Assembly (NCBI RefSeq): GCF_002733835.1
Contig: NZ_NVWY01000002.1
Coordinates: 114,632 to 178,631, forward strand
Direction: 5' to 3'
DNA from: Alcanivorax sp.
Lineage (GTDB): Bacteria; Pseudomonadota; Gammaproteobacteria; Pseudomonadales; Alcanivoracaceae
Length of the DNA stretch: 64,000 nt
Under the pieces are notes generated by a model that ran no database searches, was not told where the DNA came from, and saw only the letters and a list, made by a program, of their open reading frames with translations. The translations under genes were made by a program, and so were the position numbers. This document shows positions 1 through 7,632 of the stretch, piece after piece (positions within the stretch are counted from its first letter, which is position 1; the number at the start of each line of letters is the position of its first letter).

Positions 1-1
1 A

Positions 2-412
2 GGCCCTGCCGGCCCGCAAGGTCCCACCGGTGCTGATGGCGCCACCGGACCCAAAGGGGATACCGGCACCCAGGGGCCTGCGGGTCCTATCGGCGACACT
101 GGCCCCCAAGGCCCCATAGGCACTCCGGGTATGATGGGCCCCCCTGGCCCAATGGGTCCCACCGGCATGACCGGCCCTGCCGGCACTTTCAGCACCAGCA
201 ATGTTGCTCAAAAGGCCTGTACCAGTGCGACAAGCTGTCAATGTGACAGTGGCGTAGTACTCGCCGGCGGCGTTCAGTGCGCCAGCAATAGCTACATTAC
301 TAACAGCTACCCCAGTGCCGCCGGCACTTGGAGCGGCAGTTGCGAAACCTGGCAGACTGGCGCAGCCGCTACGCCCAGCGCCATCACCATCACTTGCGCG
401 GTAGCCAACTAA
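2..412 (+). CDS. Collagen-like repeat protein, 5' truncated
   Basis: Only the C-terminal part is in the window; the frame is open from base 2 and stops with TAA at 410-412. The visible protein begins with about 21 uninterrupted Gly-X-Y triplets (for example [18 protein letters not shown]), the hallmark of a bacterial collagen-like triple helix. It ends in a globular domain of about 75 residues with six cysteines, which could form disulfides outside the cytoplasm. The stop overlaps the ATG of the next gene by one base (TAATG), so the two are probably translated together. With the tail-collar proteins downstream it suggests a surface fibre or adhesin. The missing 5' end prevents checking for a signal peptide. 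A phage tail fibre is the alternative, but no other phage genes are nearby. Confidence 0.8.
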   Translation, partial: GPAGPQGPTGADGATGPKGDTGTQGPAGPIGDTGPQGPIGTPGMMGPPGPMGPTGMTGPAGTFSTSNVAQKACTSATSCQCDSGVVLAGGVQCASNSYITNSYPSAAGTWSGSCETWQTGAAATPSAITITCAVAN

Positions 413-1185
413 TGGCTATCACGCGACGGCAGTTTATCGCGGCAGGCGGCGCGGCCGGAATACTGCTCAGCACCCCTCTGGTCGCTGGCACCACGGCAAC
501 CCGCGTGGAATTGGTCAGTGCGGCGCGAGCGATTGCCCTGGGGAAGAACCAGCGCCTGCAGATCAGCGACCATGGCCGGCAAGCCCTGTGGTATCGCCAT
601 GGCAGTACCATCAACCTGACCACCGGTGCAGCCAACGAAACCCGCATCGTGGCCGCGGCCCTGGACGGTGATAACGCCGTCTTGCTGGACCGCAGTCAGC
701 GCCGGCTAAGCTGGTTCCGGCCCGACGGCACCCTGGCCCGCCACATCAATCTGACCGATCTGCTGGAACCTGCCGATTTTGTCCTCAATGGTGATCATGC
801 CGTGATCGCGGATGTACATGGCCATCGTCTGATGCGACTGGATATCCGCAATGAAACCAGAACCTGGCTGGAGAGCGACCTGCCCCTGAATGGTCCCGCC
901 TCACTGGCCAAAACCCGAGAGCGTATCACCCTGCTCACCCTCGGTGATCGACGGCTGCACCACTTCACCCTGGCGGGCCACAGCCTGGGCAGTGAGGTCA
1001 GCACACTAACCATGCCCGGCGGCCTGGCCGCGGTAAACGGCCAGCTGTTGATCATGGACCGTTGCCAGAAGCAGCTCTGCTGGGCAGATCGTTCCAGCCC
1101 GCTACTGACACTCCCCCAAACCGGCGCTCAGCAGCTGGCTCACTTGAGCTGGCAACCGGGCAGTAACTTGCTGATCAGCGTATGA
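412..1185 (+). CDS. Exported beta-propeller-like protein with twin-arginine leader
   Basis: 257 residues from the ATG at 412, which overlaps the stop of the collagen-like gene; this start puts a leader right at the N-terminus. The leader reads ITRRQFIAAGGAAGILLSTP, a twin-arginine pattern followed by a hydrophobic stretch, so Tat export is likely. The rest is a run of short beta-strand-like repeats with turns such as LDRSQRRLSWF, VHGHRLMRLD and LGDRRLHHFTL, as in NHL or WD-type propellers. No catalytic motif is seen. It sits between the collagen-like gene and three tail-collar genes, 7 bp before the first, so it is probably part of the same operon and may help assemble or anchor the fibre proteins. 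That role is inferred from position only. Confidence 0.65.
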   Translation: MAITRRQFIAAGGAAGILLSTPLVAGTTATRVELVSAARAIALGKNQRLQISDHGRQALWYRHGSTINLTTGAANETRIVAAALDGDNAVLLDRSQRRLSWFRPDGTLARHINLTDLLEPADFVLNGDHAVIADVHGHRLMRLDIRNETRTWLESDLPLNGPASLAKTRERITLLTLGDRRLHHFTLAGHSLGSEVSTLTMPGGLAAVNGQLLIMDRCQKQLCWADRSSPLLTLPQTGAQQLAHLSWQPGSNLLISV

Positions 1186-1192
1186 GGTCACT

Positions 1193-1606
1193 ATGAGCGA
1201 ACCCTTTCTCGCCGAAATCCGCATCTTTGCGAGTAACTTTGCCCCACGCGGCTGGGCTTTTTGTAATGGGCAACTGCTGCCGATCAGCCAGAACACCGCG
1301 TTGTTCAGCCTGATTGGCACCACTTACGGAGGAGATGGCCGCTCGACCACCGCCCTGCCCAACCTGCAAGGCCGGGCACCCGCACATCCCGGCAGAGGCC
1401 CCGGACTGCCAAACTATCGCCTTGGTCAGGTGGCCGCAAACAACCCGGTAGACGTGGTACAGAGCGTCGTGCCTGACCGTAACCTGGGCAATAGTCAGAC
1501 CACCCGCAGCGTGGCCGCCAAAATACCTGCGGGCGATCAGCGCCACCCTTATCTGGGGCTGAATTTCATTATTGCCCTGCAAGGGCTCTACCCATCCAGA
1601 GGCTAG
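1193..1606 (+). CDS. Tail-collar domain protein, copy 1 of 3
   Basis: 137 residues. Begins MSEPFLAEIRIFASNFAPRG, followed by the collar core WAFCNGQLLPISQN...LFSLIGTTYGGDGR and the LP-NLQGR-PAH segment, as in the phage Tail Collar / microcystin-dependent protein (MdpB) family. It ends with the family pattern FIIALQGLYPSRG. No signal peptide is visible, so if it reaches the surface the route is unclear. It is the first of three tandem paralogues with almost identical ends and divergent centres. The start is fixed by a GAGG-type ribosome site 5-8 bp upstream. Copies 1 and 2 are separated by 13 bp. Confidence 0.85.
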   Translation: MSEPFLAEIRIFASNFAPRGWAFCNGQLLPISQNTALFSLIGTTYGGDGRSTTALPNLQGRAPAHPGRGPGLPNYRLGQVAANNPVDVVQSVVPDRNLGNSQTTRSVAAKIPAGDQRHPYLGLNFIIALQGLYPSRG

Positions 1607-1619
1607 GAGTCATTTACTG

Positions 1620-2030
1620 ATGAGCGAACCCTTTCTCGCTGAAATCCGCATTTACGGCTTCAACTTTGCGCCCCGAGGCTGGGCGTTTTGTGATGGCCAG
1701 ATTCTGCCCATCAACCAGAATCAATCCCTTTATTCTCTGCTGGGTACCACCTACGGCGGCGACGGCAGAACCAGTTTTGCGCTTCCGGACCTGCGTGGCC
1801 GCACGCCCATGCATATTGAAACAAGTAACATCAATCTCGGCGCTAAAGGGGGAACGACGAACACAACCGGCCCTGCCGGCGACGGAGACACCCTGGACAG
1901 CCTGACCCTGGATCGCAACCTGGGCAGCACGCTGAACACCACCACCGTTGCCACCCGGGGCGCGCAGATGGACTCCATCGCGCTGAACTTTGCCATCGCC
2001 CTGCAAGGGCTTTTCCCCAGCAGAACCTAG
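1620..2030 (+). CDS. Tail-collar domain protein, copy 2 of 3
   Basis: 136 residues from the ATG at 1620; the ribosome site TAGGAG overlaps the stop of copy 1. It shares the N-terminal block MSEPFLAEIRIYGFNFAPRG and the core WAFCDGQILPINQN, YSLLGTTYGGDGR and LPDLRGRTPMH, then a Gly/Thr-rich variable centre and the C-terminal FAIALQGLFPSRT. The centre (residues about 70-115) differs most from its neighbours, as expected for surface-exposed or partner-specific loops. An upstream in-frame ATG at 1572 lies inside copy 1 and is rejected because the homologous N-terminus starts at 1620. Function unknown; proposed fibre subunit. Confidence 0.85.
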   Translation: MSEPFLAEIRIYGFNFAPRGWAFCDGQILPINQNQSLYSLLGTTYGGDGRTSFALPDLRGRTPMHIETSNINLGAKGGTTNTTGPAGDGDTLDSLTLDRNLGSTLNTTTVATRGAQMDSIALNFAIALQGLFPSRT

Positions 2031-2038
2031 AGGCTCCT

Positions 2039-2455
2039 ATGTCTGAACCCTTTATCGGCGAGATTCGCATGTATGCCGGCAATTTTGCGCCGCGAGGCTG
2101 GGCATTCTGCGATGGCCAGATATTGGCCGTATCACAGAACGATGCGCTGTTTTCCCTGTTCGGCACCATTTATGGTGGCGACGGCAGAACCACTTTCGGT
2201 TTGCCGGATTGCCGTGGGCGCTCCCCGGTGCACGCGGGCACGGGCCCGGGGCTTGCGCCGGTTCGTCTGGGCGCCAAAAGTGGCAGCAATGCCAGTGGTT
2301 CGGTTGCAGCCACCACCAGCGTCAACATTGATCGCGGCCTGGGGAAAACACAACAGACCTGGGAGGCACTTCCTGTTAACGCAGAGTCGCTAACCCCACA
2401 ATTGTTTGTGCATTTCATTGTGGCCCTGGTCGGCATTTACCCTTCCCGCTCGTAA
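2039..2455 (+). CDS. Tail-collar domain protein, copy 3 of 3
   Basis: 138 residues. It has the same design as copies 1 and 2: MSEPFIGEIRMYAGNFAPRG, WAFCDGQILAVSQN, FSLFGTIYGGDGR, LPDCRGRSPVHAG, then a variable region and the end FIVALVGIYPSRS. It begins 8 bp after copy 2. Its TAA overlaps the ATG of the acetyltransferase gene by one base. Tandem duplication followed by divergence of the middle third is the simplest reading. Such triplets are also known in other bacteria next to acetyltransferase genes (recollection, not checked here). Confidence 0.85.
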   Translation: MSEPFIGEIRMYAGNFAPRGWAFCDGQILAVSQNDALFSLFGTIYGGDGRTTFGLPDCRGRSPVHAGTGPGLAPVRLGAKSGSNASGSVAATTSVNIDRGLGKTQQTWEALPVNAESLTPQLFVHFIVALVGIYPSRS

Positions 2456-2928
2456 TGCACAGCTACCGTTTACGCCCGGTCAGTGCCAGCGACACGCCGA
2501 TGTTACTGGCCATCTACACCAGCACCCGCCAGGAAGAAGTGGCGCAGACCGGCTGGCCCCAGGCGCAGCAGGATGCCTTTCTGGCCCTGCAGGCCAAGGC
2601 GCAGCACGAACACTACCTCAAGCATTACCCGGAAGCGGAACGGCACCTGATCGAATTAAACGGGGAGACCGCCGGGCGGATGTATGTCTCGGACTGGGAA
2701 CAGGAAATTCGCATTGTGGACATCGCCCTGCTACCCGCCTTTCGCGGTACCGGGCTGGGGTCACAGATTCTCTCCACCCTGCAATCACGGGCTCGCCAGG
2801 CCGGCAAACCCCTGACTATTCACGTGGAAACCAATAACCCGGCGCGGCGACTCTATCTTCGGCTGGGCTTTGAGGAGCAGGAAGACAAGGGCGTCTACCT
2901 GCTTATGCGCTGGCAAGCTGACGATTGA
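2455..2928 (+). CDS. GNAT-family N-acetyltransferase
   Basis: 157 residues with a complete GNAT fold: N-terminal YRLRPVSASD, the acetyl-CoA pyrophosphate loop FRGTGLGSQIL (about residues 98-108) and the C-terminal ETNNPARRLYLRLGFEEQ block. It is translationally coupled to the third collar gene through a TAATG overlap, which suggests it modifies an amine on a product of this locus, perhaps an N-terminus. The substrate cannot be read from the sequence. Its 3' end overlaps the convergent DUF6916-like gene by 26 bp. Confidence 0.85.
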   Translation: MHSYRLRPVSASDTPMLLAIYTSTRQEEVAQTGWPQAQQDAFLALQAKAQHEHYLKHYPEAERHLIELNGETAGRMYVSDWEQEIRIVDIALLPAFRGTGLGSQILSTLQSRARQAGKPLTIHVETNNPARRLYLRLGFEEQEDKGVYLLMRWQADD

Positions 2929-3190
2929 ACACCGCCTCGAAATGGCAGGTGCCATCGCTGGCGCCCAGCGGCCCCACCGGCACCAGAAACACGGACGCCT
3001 CACCCAGCATCTCGTTGCGCATAACCACCGCGCCTTGCTCCAGTTGTAACCGGCCCGCGAACAGCAGGGAAAAGCACTCCCACCCCTCGGGAGACACCGG
3101 CACATTCACTTCTGCCAGCGTCAAACTATCGCCATTTTCCAGCGCGAAAGTCTGCCCTTCACAATCTTTCCATTGTTGTAATGTGATCAT
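2903..3190 (-). CDS. Small DUF6916-like protein
   Basis: 95 residues on the opposite strand, start fixed by the strong ribosome site GGGGAGGTGG just before the ATG. The sequence begins MITLQQWKDCEGQTFAL and contains a GWECFSLLFAGR segment and the C-terminal MLGEASVFLVPVGP. It resembles the small family I know as DUF6916, which tends to accompany tail-collar genes; this family name is from memory and is the least certain part of the call. It converges on and overlaps the acetyltransferase gene by 26 bp, so antisense interference between the two ends is possible. Confidence 0.6.
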   Translation of the reverse strand: MITLQQWKDCEGQTFALENGDSLTLAEVNVPVSPEGWECFSLLFAGRLQLEQGAVVMRNEMLGEASVFLVPVGPLGASDGTCHFEAVFNRQLASA

Positions 3191-3298
3191 GCCACCTCCC
3201 CAAATGATGCCCGCAGTGTAGACGGCGCTGACGGCACCGTCACCCTTGGCTACAATACGCCGCCTGATATCTCACCGAATGCGCAGGAACGGGTCTCG

Positions 3299-6200
3299 AT
3301 GAAGCTACTCCCCGACAGCAACCTCTTTCCCAGCGGGCGAGAGCACTACAAGGACTGGGCCGGCCTCAATGCCGGCAGCATGGCCGCCGTACTGGCCGAG
3401 CTGGCCCGCAGCGAAGACCACCTGTTCGTGATCCTGGCGCCCAACAGCAGCCGCGCCCAGCAGCTCACCGACTCCCTGAGCTTCTATCTGGCCGGCAGCG
3501 ACACGCCGGTGATGCTGTTCCCGGACTGGGAAACCCTGCCCTACGACCTGTTCAGCCCCCACCAGGACATCATCAGCGACCGCATTCAGGTACTGCACCA
3601 GTTGCCCACCACCCACAAGGGCATTCTGGTGGTGCCGGTCAATACGCTAATGCAGCGCCTGGCGCCGCCGATCCACATCACCGGCAACAGCTTCCTGCTC
3701 AAGGTGGGCGATCGCTTCGACATGGAAGCCACCCGCAGCCGGCTGGTCGCCAGCGGCTACCGGCAGCGCGACAACGTGTACGAGCACGGCGAGTTTGCCG
3801 TACGCGGCGCGATCATGGATATCTACCCCATGGGCGCCGAGCAGCCATTCCGTATCGAACTGTTCGATGATGAAATCGAATCCCTTCGCCTGTTTGAAGC
3901 GGAAAGCCAGCGCTCCACCGGCAAAGTGGACGACATCACCTTGCTGCCTGCGGCGGAATTCCCCCTCAGTGCCGAAGGCATCGCCCGCTTCCGCAGCAAC
4001 TTCCGAGATGTTTTCGATGTGGATACCCGTCACGTTCCCCTCTATCAAGACGTGACGGACGGCCTGGCAGCCCCCGGCCTGGAATATTATCTGCCGCTGT
4101 TTTTCGAACAGATGGCCACCCTGTTCGATTACCTGCCCGACGATGTGCGGCTGATAGAACTGGCCGACTGCCAAAACGCCATCGAACACTTCTGGCAGGA
4201 TGTGGAACAACGCCACGAATCCCGCCGCCACGATATTCACCGCCCGATTCTGGCTCCCTGGCAACTGTTCCTGCGCCCGGACGAACTGAACGCGGCCCTG
4301 AAACAGCACCCGCGCGCGCGTCAGGCCCATAGCGAGGCGCCCGGCACGGACCAGGCCATTCACTTTGATGTGGCGCCCATGCCCGCACTCACCGCCGATG
4401 TGCGCGCCAATAATCCGCTTGCCCTGCTGCATACCTTCTCCGACGCGCGCCCGGAAACCCATATCCTGATCTGTGCGGAAACCGCCGGGCGACGGGAAGC
4501 GCTGCTGGAGCTGATGCAGAAAATTCAGATCCAGCCGGCCATGAAAGACAACTGGCCGGACTTCATCGCCAACCCGGCGCGCTGGAGCCTGACCCGGGGC
4601 GAGCTGGACGCCGGTTTCTACGCCCCGGAACACGCCTTGTTAGTGGTCACCGAAAACGACCTGTACGGCGAACGGGTGCTGCAACGCCGGCGCCGTAAAT
4701 CCAGCAGCGACGATGGCGCCGCCGAACAGGCCTTCCGCTCTTTGGGGGAAATGACCGTGGGCTCCCCCGTGGTCCATCTGGAACACGGCGTGGGCCGCTA
4801 TCTCGGCCTCACCCACATGGAAGTGCACCGCCAGCAACACGAATTCCTGCTGCTGGAATACGCCGGCGGCGACAAGCTCTATGTGCCGGTTTCCTCTCTG
4901 CACCTGATCAGCCGTTACGGTGGCGGCGACACCGCGCCACTGAACCGCCTGGGCACCGAGCAATGGACCAAGGCCCGCCAGAAAGCCGCCGAAAAAATCC
5001 ATGACGTGGCCGCCGAACTGCTTAACACCTACGCCCGCCGCGAGGCCCGTGAAGGCCGCCAGTTCGATGTGGACCTGAACGACTACGATCGCTTCAGCGC
5101 CGGCTTTCCCTTCGAGGAGACCCCGGATCAGCAGGCCGCCATTGCGTCTGTGGTTGCGGACATGCAATCCAGCCAGCCCATGGACCGGCTGGTCTGCGGC
5201 GACGTGGGCTTCGGCAAGACCGAGGTGGCCATGCGCGCCGCCTTCGTGGCCGTGGAAAACCAGACCCAGGTGGCCGTACTGGTCCCCACCACCCTGCTCG
5301 CCCAACAGCATTACGAATCCTTCACTGACCGTTTTGCCGACTGGCCGGTGAATATCGAAGTGCTGTCCCGTTTCCGCAGTGCCAAGGAAAAGACCCAAGT
5401 GCTGCAACGGCTGAAGGAAGGCAAGGTGGATATTCTGGTGGGCACCCACCAGCTGCTCCAGGAAACCGTGGCCTTCGACAATCTGGGCCTGATTATTGTC
5501 GACGAAGAACACCGCTTCGGGGTGCGCCACAAGGAACGCTTGAAACAGATGCGTGCCGAGTGTGACATTCTCACCCTTACCGCCACCCCGATTCCGCGCA
5601 CCCTGAACATGGCCATGAGCGGCATGCGCGATATTTCCATCATCGCCACACCGCCGCAAAAACGCCTCTCCGTGAAGACCTTTGTGCAGCAGCACAACGA
5701 TACCGCCATCAAGGAAGCGCTGCTGCGTGAACTGCTGCGGGGCGGGCAGGTGTATTACCTGCACAACGATATCGACACCATGGAGAAAACCGCCGCGGAC
5801 ATCCGCAAGCTGGTCCCTGATGCCCGTGTGGGTATTGCCCACGGTCAGATGCGCGAGCGGGAACTGGAAGCGGTAATGAGCGACTTCTACCACCGTCGTT
5901 TCAACGTGTTGGTGAGCACCACCATCATCGAAACCGGTATCGACGTGCCCAGCGCCAACACCATCATCATCGATCGCGCCGACAAGCTTGGCCTGGCCCA
6001 GCTCCATCAGCTCCGTGGTCGGGTGGGCCGCAGTCACCACCAGGCCTACGCCTACCTGATTACCCCCAGCCCCAAGGTGATGACCAAGGACGCCATCAAA
6101 CGGCTGGAAGCCATCGAGCAAGCCACCGACCTGGGTGCCGGCTTTATGCTCGCCAGCCAGGACATGGAAATCCGCGGTGCTGGCGAGCTACTCGGCGAAG

Positions 6201-6778
6201 AGCAGCACGGCAATATCGAAACCATCGGTTTCAGCCTCTACATGGAAATGCTTGAGCAAGCAGTGGAAGCGCTGAAACGCGGCGAGCAACCGGACGTGGA
6301 AAAGCCGCTCAGCGGTGGCCCGGAGCTGAACCTGCGCATTCCCGCACTGATCCCGGAAGACTACCTGCCGGATGTGTTCGGCCGCCTCACGCTCTACAAG
6401 CGCATCGCCGGCTGCAAAACCCGTGCGGGTTTGAAAGAACTACAAGTAGAAATGATCGACCGCTTTGGCCTGCTGCCAGAGCCGGTGAAAAACCTGTTTG
6501 CCGTTACCGAGCTACGCCAGCAGGCAGAGCGGCTGGGCATTATCCGCCTGGACGCCCACGCCACCGGCGGCAAACTGGAATTCGGCGAGCGCACCCCGGT
6601 GGACCCGCTCACCATTGTCAAACTGGTCCAGTCCGGCCCCAACCGCTTCAAGCTGGAAGGTGCCAACGCCCTGCGCTTTGTGGAAGACAGCGAGACAGCG
6701 GAAGAACGTATTCAGGTGGTGCAGGAACTGCTCACGCGCCTCGCGGCCCAAAGCATCCAGACAGGCGCCGCTGGCTGA
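3299..6778 (+). CDS. mfd: Transcription-repair coupling factor Mfd
   Basis: 1159 residues, the usual full length. Mfd recognises RNA polymerase stalled at DNA lesions, pushes it off with an ATP-driven translocase and recruits UvrA for nucleotide excision repair. Visible domains: a UvrB-like N-terminal region (about 1-340), the CarD-like RNA-polymerase interaction domain (HLEHGVGRYLG near residue 496), a superfamily 2 helicase with Walker A GDVGFGKTE near 634 and the DEEH box in VDEEHRFG near 734, motif VI in QLRGRVGRS, and the C-terminal TRCF domain (about 1000-1159). It is monocistronic: the gap to csiV holds an inverted heptamer repeat. Confidence 0.98.
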   Translation: MKLLPDSNLFPSGREHYKDWAGLNAGSMAAVLAELARSEDHLFVILAPNSSRAQQLTDSLSFYLAGSDTPVMLFPDWETLPYDLFSPHQDIISDRIQVLHQLPTTHKGILVVPVNTLMQRLAPPIHITGNSFLLKVGDRFDMEATRSRLVASGYRQRDNVYEHGEFAVRGAIMDIYPMGAEQPFRIELFDDEIESLRLFEAESQRSTGKVDDITLLPAAEFPLSAEGIARFRSNFRDVFDVDTRHVPLYQDVTDGLAAPGLEYYLPLFFEQMATLFDYLPDDVRLIELADCQNAIEHFWQDVEQRHESRRHDIHRPILAPWQLFLRPDELNAALKQHPRARQAHSEAPGTDQAIHFDVAPMPALTADVRANNPLALLHTFSDARPETHILICAETAGRREALLELMQKIQIQPAMKDNWPDFIANPARWSLTRGELDAGFYAPEHALLVVTENDLYGERVLQRRRRKSSSDDGAAEQAFRSLGEMTVGSPVVHLEHGVGRYLGLTHMEVHRQQHEFLLLEYAGGDKLYVPVSSLHLISRYGGGDTAPLNRLGTEQWTKARQKAAEKIHDVAAELLNTYARREAREGRQFDVDLNDYDRFSAGFPFEETPDQQAAIASVVADMQSSQPMDRLVCGDVGFGKTEVAMRAAFVAVENQTQVAVLVPTTLLAQQHYESFTDRFADWPVNIEVLSRFRSAKEKTQVLQRLKEGKVDILVGTHQLLQETVAFDNLGLIIVDEEHRFGVRHKERLKQMRAECDILTLTATPIPRTLNMAMSGMRDISIIATPPQKRLSVKTFVQQHNDTAIKEALLRELLRGGQVYYLHNDIDTMEKTAADIRKLVPDARVGIAHGQMRERELEAVMSDFYHRRFNVLVSTTIIETGIDVPSANTIIIDRADKLGLAQLHQLRGRVGRSHHQAYAYLITPSPKVMTKDAIKRLEAIEQATDLGAGFMLASQDMEIRGAGELLGEEQHGNIETIGFSLYMEMLEQAVEALKRGEQPDVEKPLSGGPELNLRIPALIPEDYLPDVFGRLTLYKRIAGCKTRAGLKELQVEMIDRFGLLPEPVKNLFAVTELRQQAERLGIIRLDAHATGGKLEFGERTPVDPLTIVKLVQSGPNRFKLEGANALRFVEDSETAEERIQVVQELLTRLAAQSIQTGAAG

Positions 6779-6905
6779 ATACACATTCAACCAGCACGTC
6801 GGAGAGCGGCTCAAATCGCACTCTTGTCACAAAATCCGTGCCGATCGCCCCATCGCCCGTGAGCAATCCTGGCTGATTGGGGTATAGTCGGCCCCCATAT
6901 TAAAC

Positions 6906-7006
6906 GCCAGACACATGACGCCAGATGCAATAAAACCGGAAAACAGGGTTTTGATCTTGGGGTCAGGGTTTAGGCATCCGGCGTCGTGCGTTATGCATTC
7001 GGCGTT
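6906..7006. repeat. Inverted heptamer-repeat arms, GCCNGAY type (locus A)
   Basis: Left arm 6906-6926 holds three 7-bp units (GCCAGAC, ACATGAC, GCCAGAT). The right arm 6969-7006 is the inverse, five units plus a partial (TTTAGGC, ATCCGGC, GTCGTGC, GTTATGC, ATTCGGC). Between them is a 42-bp centre with AAAACC near the left arm and GGTTT runs near the right. The right arm ends 12 bp before the ribosome site of csiV, so a folded transcript would place a hairpin in the csiV leader. Confidence 0.75.
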
Positions 7007-7030
7007 ATAAGGCGAAACAAGGAGTGTTCA

Positions 7031-7627
7031 ATGCATCGCGCTTTACTGTTGGTTGTTCTGGTCCTGTTTGGCAACACCGCCATCGCACAAAGCTGGTACA
7101 AAGTGGAAGTGCTGGTGTTTGCTCAAAACAACGCCAGCAGTGAAGAAATCTGGGCCACCGGCCTGCAGCCTCACTACGCCTCACAGGCCGTGCCCATTGG
7201 CCAACCAGAAGCCAGCGAGATGGCCGACCCGGATGCCATTGCCCGGGGCGCCTGGCAACCGTTGTCCCAGGATGACGAAGTGCTTCGCTATATGCTGGAA
7301 CGCATGGAAGGCACCGGCGACTACCGCGAGCTGTATCATGCCGCCTGGGAGCAGCCCATCGGCAGCAAGGCGGAAACCTTGCCGGTCTATGTGCGCGGCG
7401 GGCAGACACTGCCCACGGCAGACGGTGAAATACCGGAACTGGAAGGCACCCTGCAGTTCAGCAAATCCCGCTACCTCCATGTGACACCACAGATCTGGTT
7501 TAACACGGAAAGTAACGGCGAGCGCCTGTACGTGGACATTGACGAGAAGCGACGCCTTGCGGGCCACCAGGTGTACTATTTCGACCATGCCCTGTTCGGC
7601 ATGCTGGTCCGCATTACGCGGGCCTGA
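7031..7627 (+). CDS. csiV: CsiV-family periplasmic protein
   Basis: 198 residues from the ATG at 7031, chosen because AAGGAG lies 6 bp upstream and a clean signal peptide (MHRALLLVVLVLFGNTAIAQ, cleaved near AQS) follows. The mature part starts WYKVEVLVFAQ and ends with YFDHALFGMLVRI, the pattern of the CsiV family (PF10972) usually found beside mfd. In Vibrio cholerae CsiV is a periplasmic peptidoglycan-binding protein needed for D-amino-acid tolerance and works with the synthase regulator LpoA. A longer in-frame start at 6986 lies in the repeat region and would bury the signal peptide. The gene ends 5 bp from the convergent LuxR-hydrolase gene. Confidence 0.8.
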   Translation: MHRALLLVVLVLFGNTAIAQSWYKVEVLVFAQNNASSEEIWATGLQPHYASQAVPIGQPEASEMADPDAIARGAWQPLSQDDEVLRYMLERMEGTGDYRELYHAAWEQPIGSKAETLPVYVRGGQTLPTADGEIPELEGTLQFSKSRYLHVTPQIWFNTESNGERLYVDIDEKRRLAGHQVYYFDHALFGMLVRITRA

Positions 7628-7632
7628 ACACC

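Noticed and set aside
1193-2455. Prophage tail module
   Set aside because: Only collar-type genes are present. No terminase, capsid, baseplate, integrase or attachment site is seen, and mfd follows directly after the DUF6916-like gene.
4640-6121. Long open frame antisense to mfd
   Set aside because: Same cause; His/Gly/Val-rich translation without domains.
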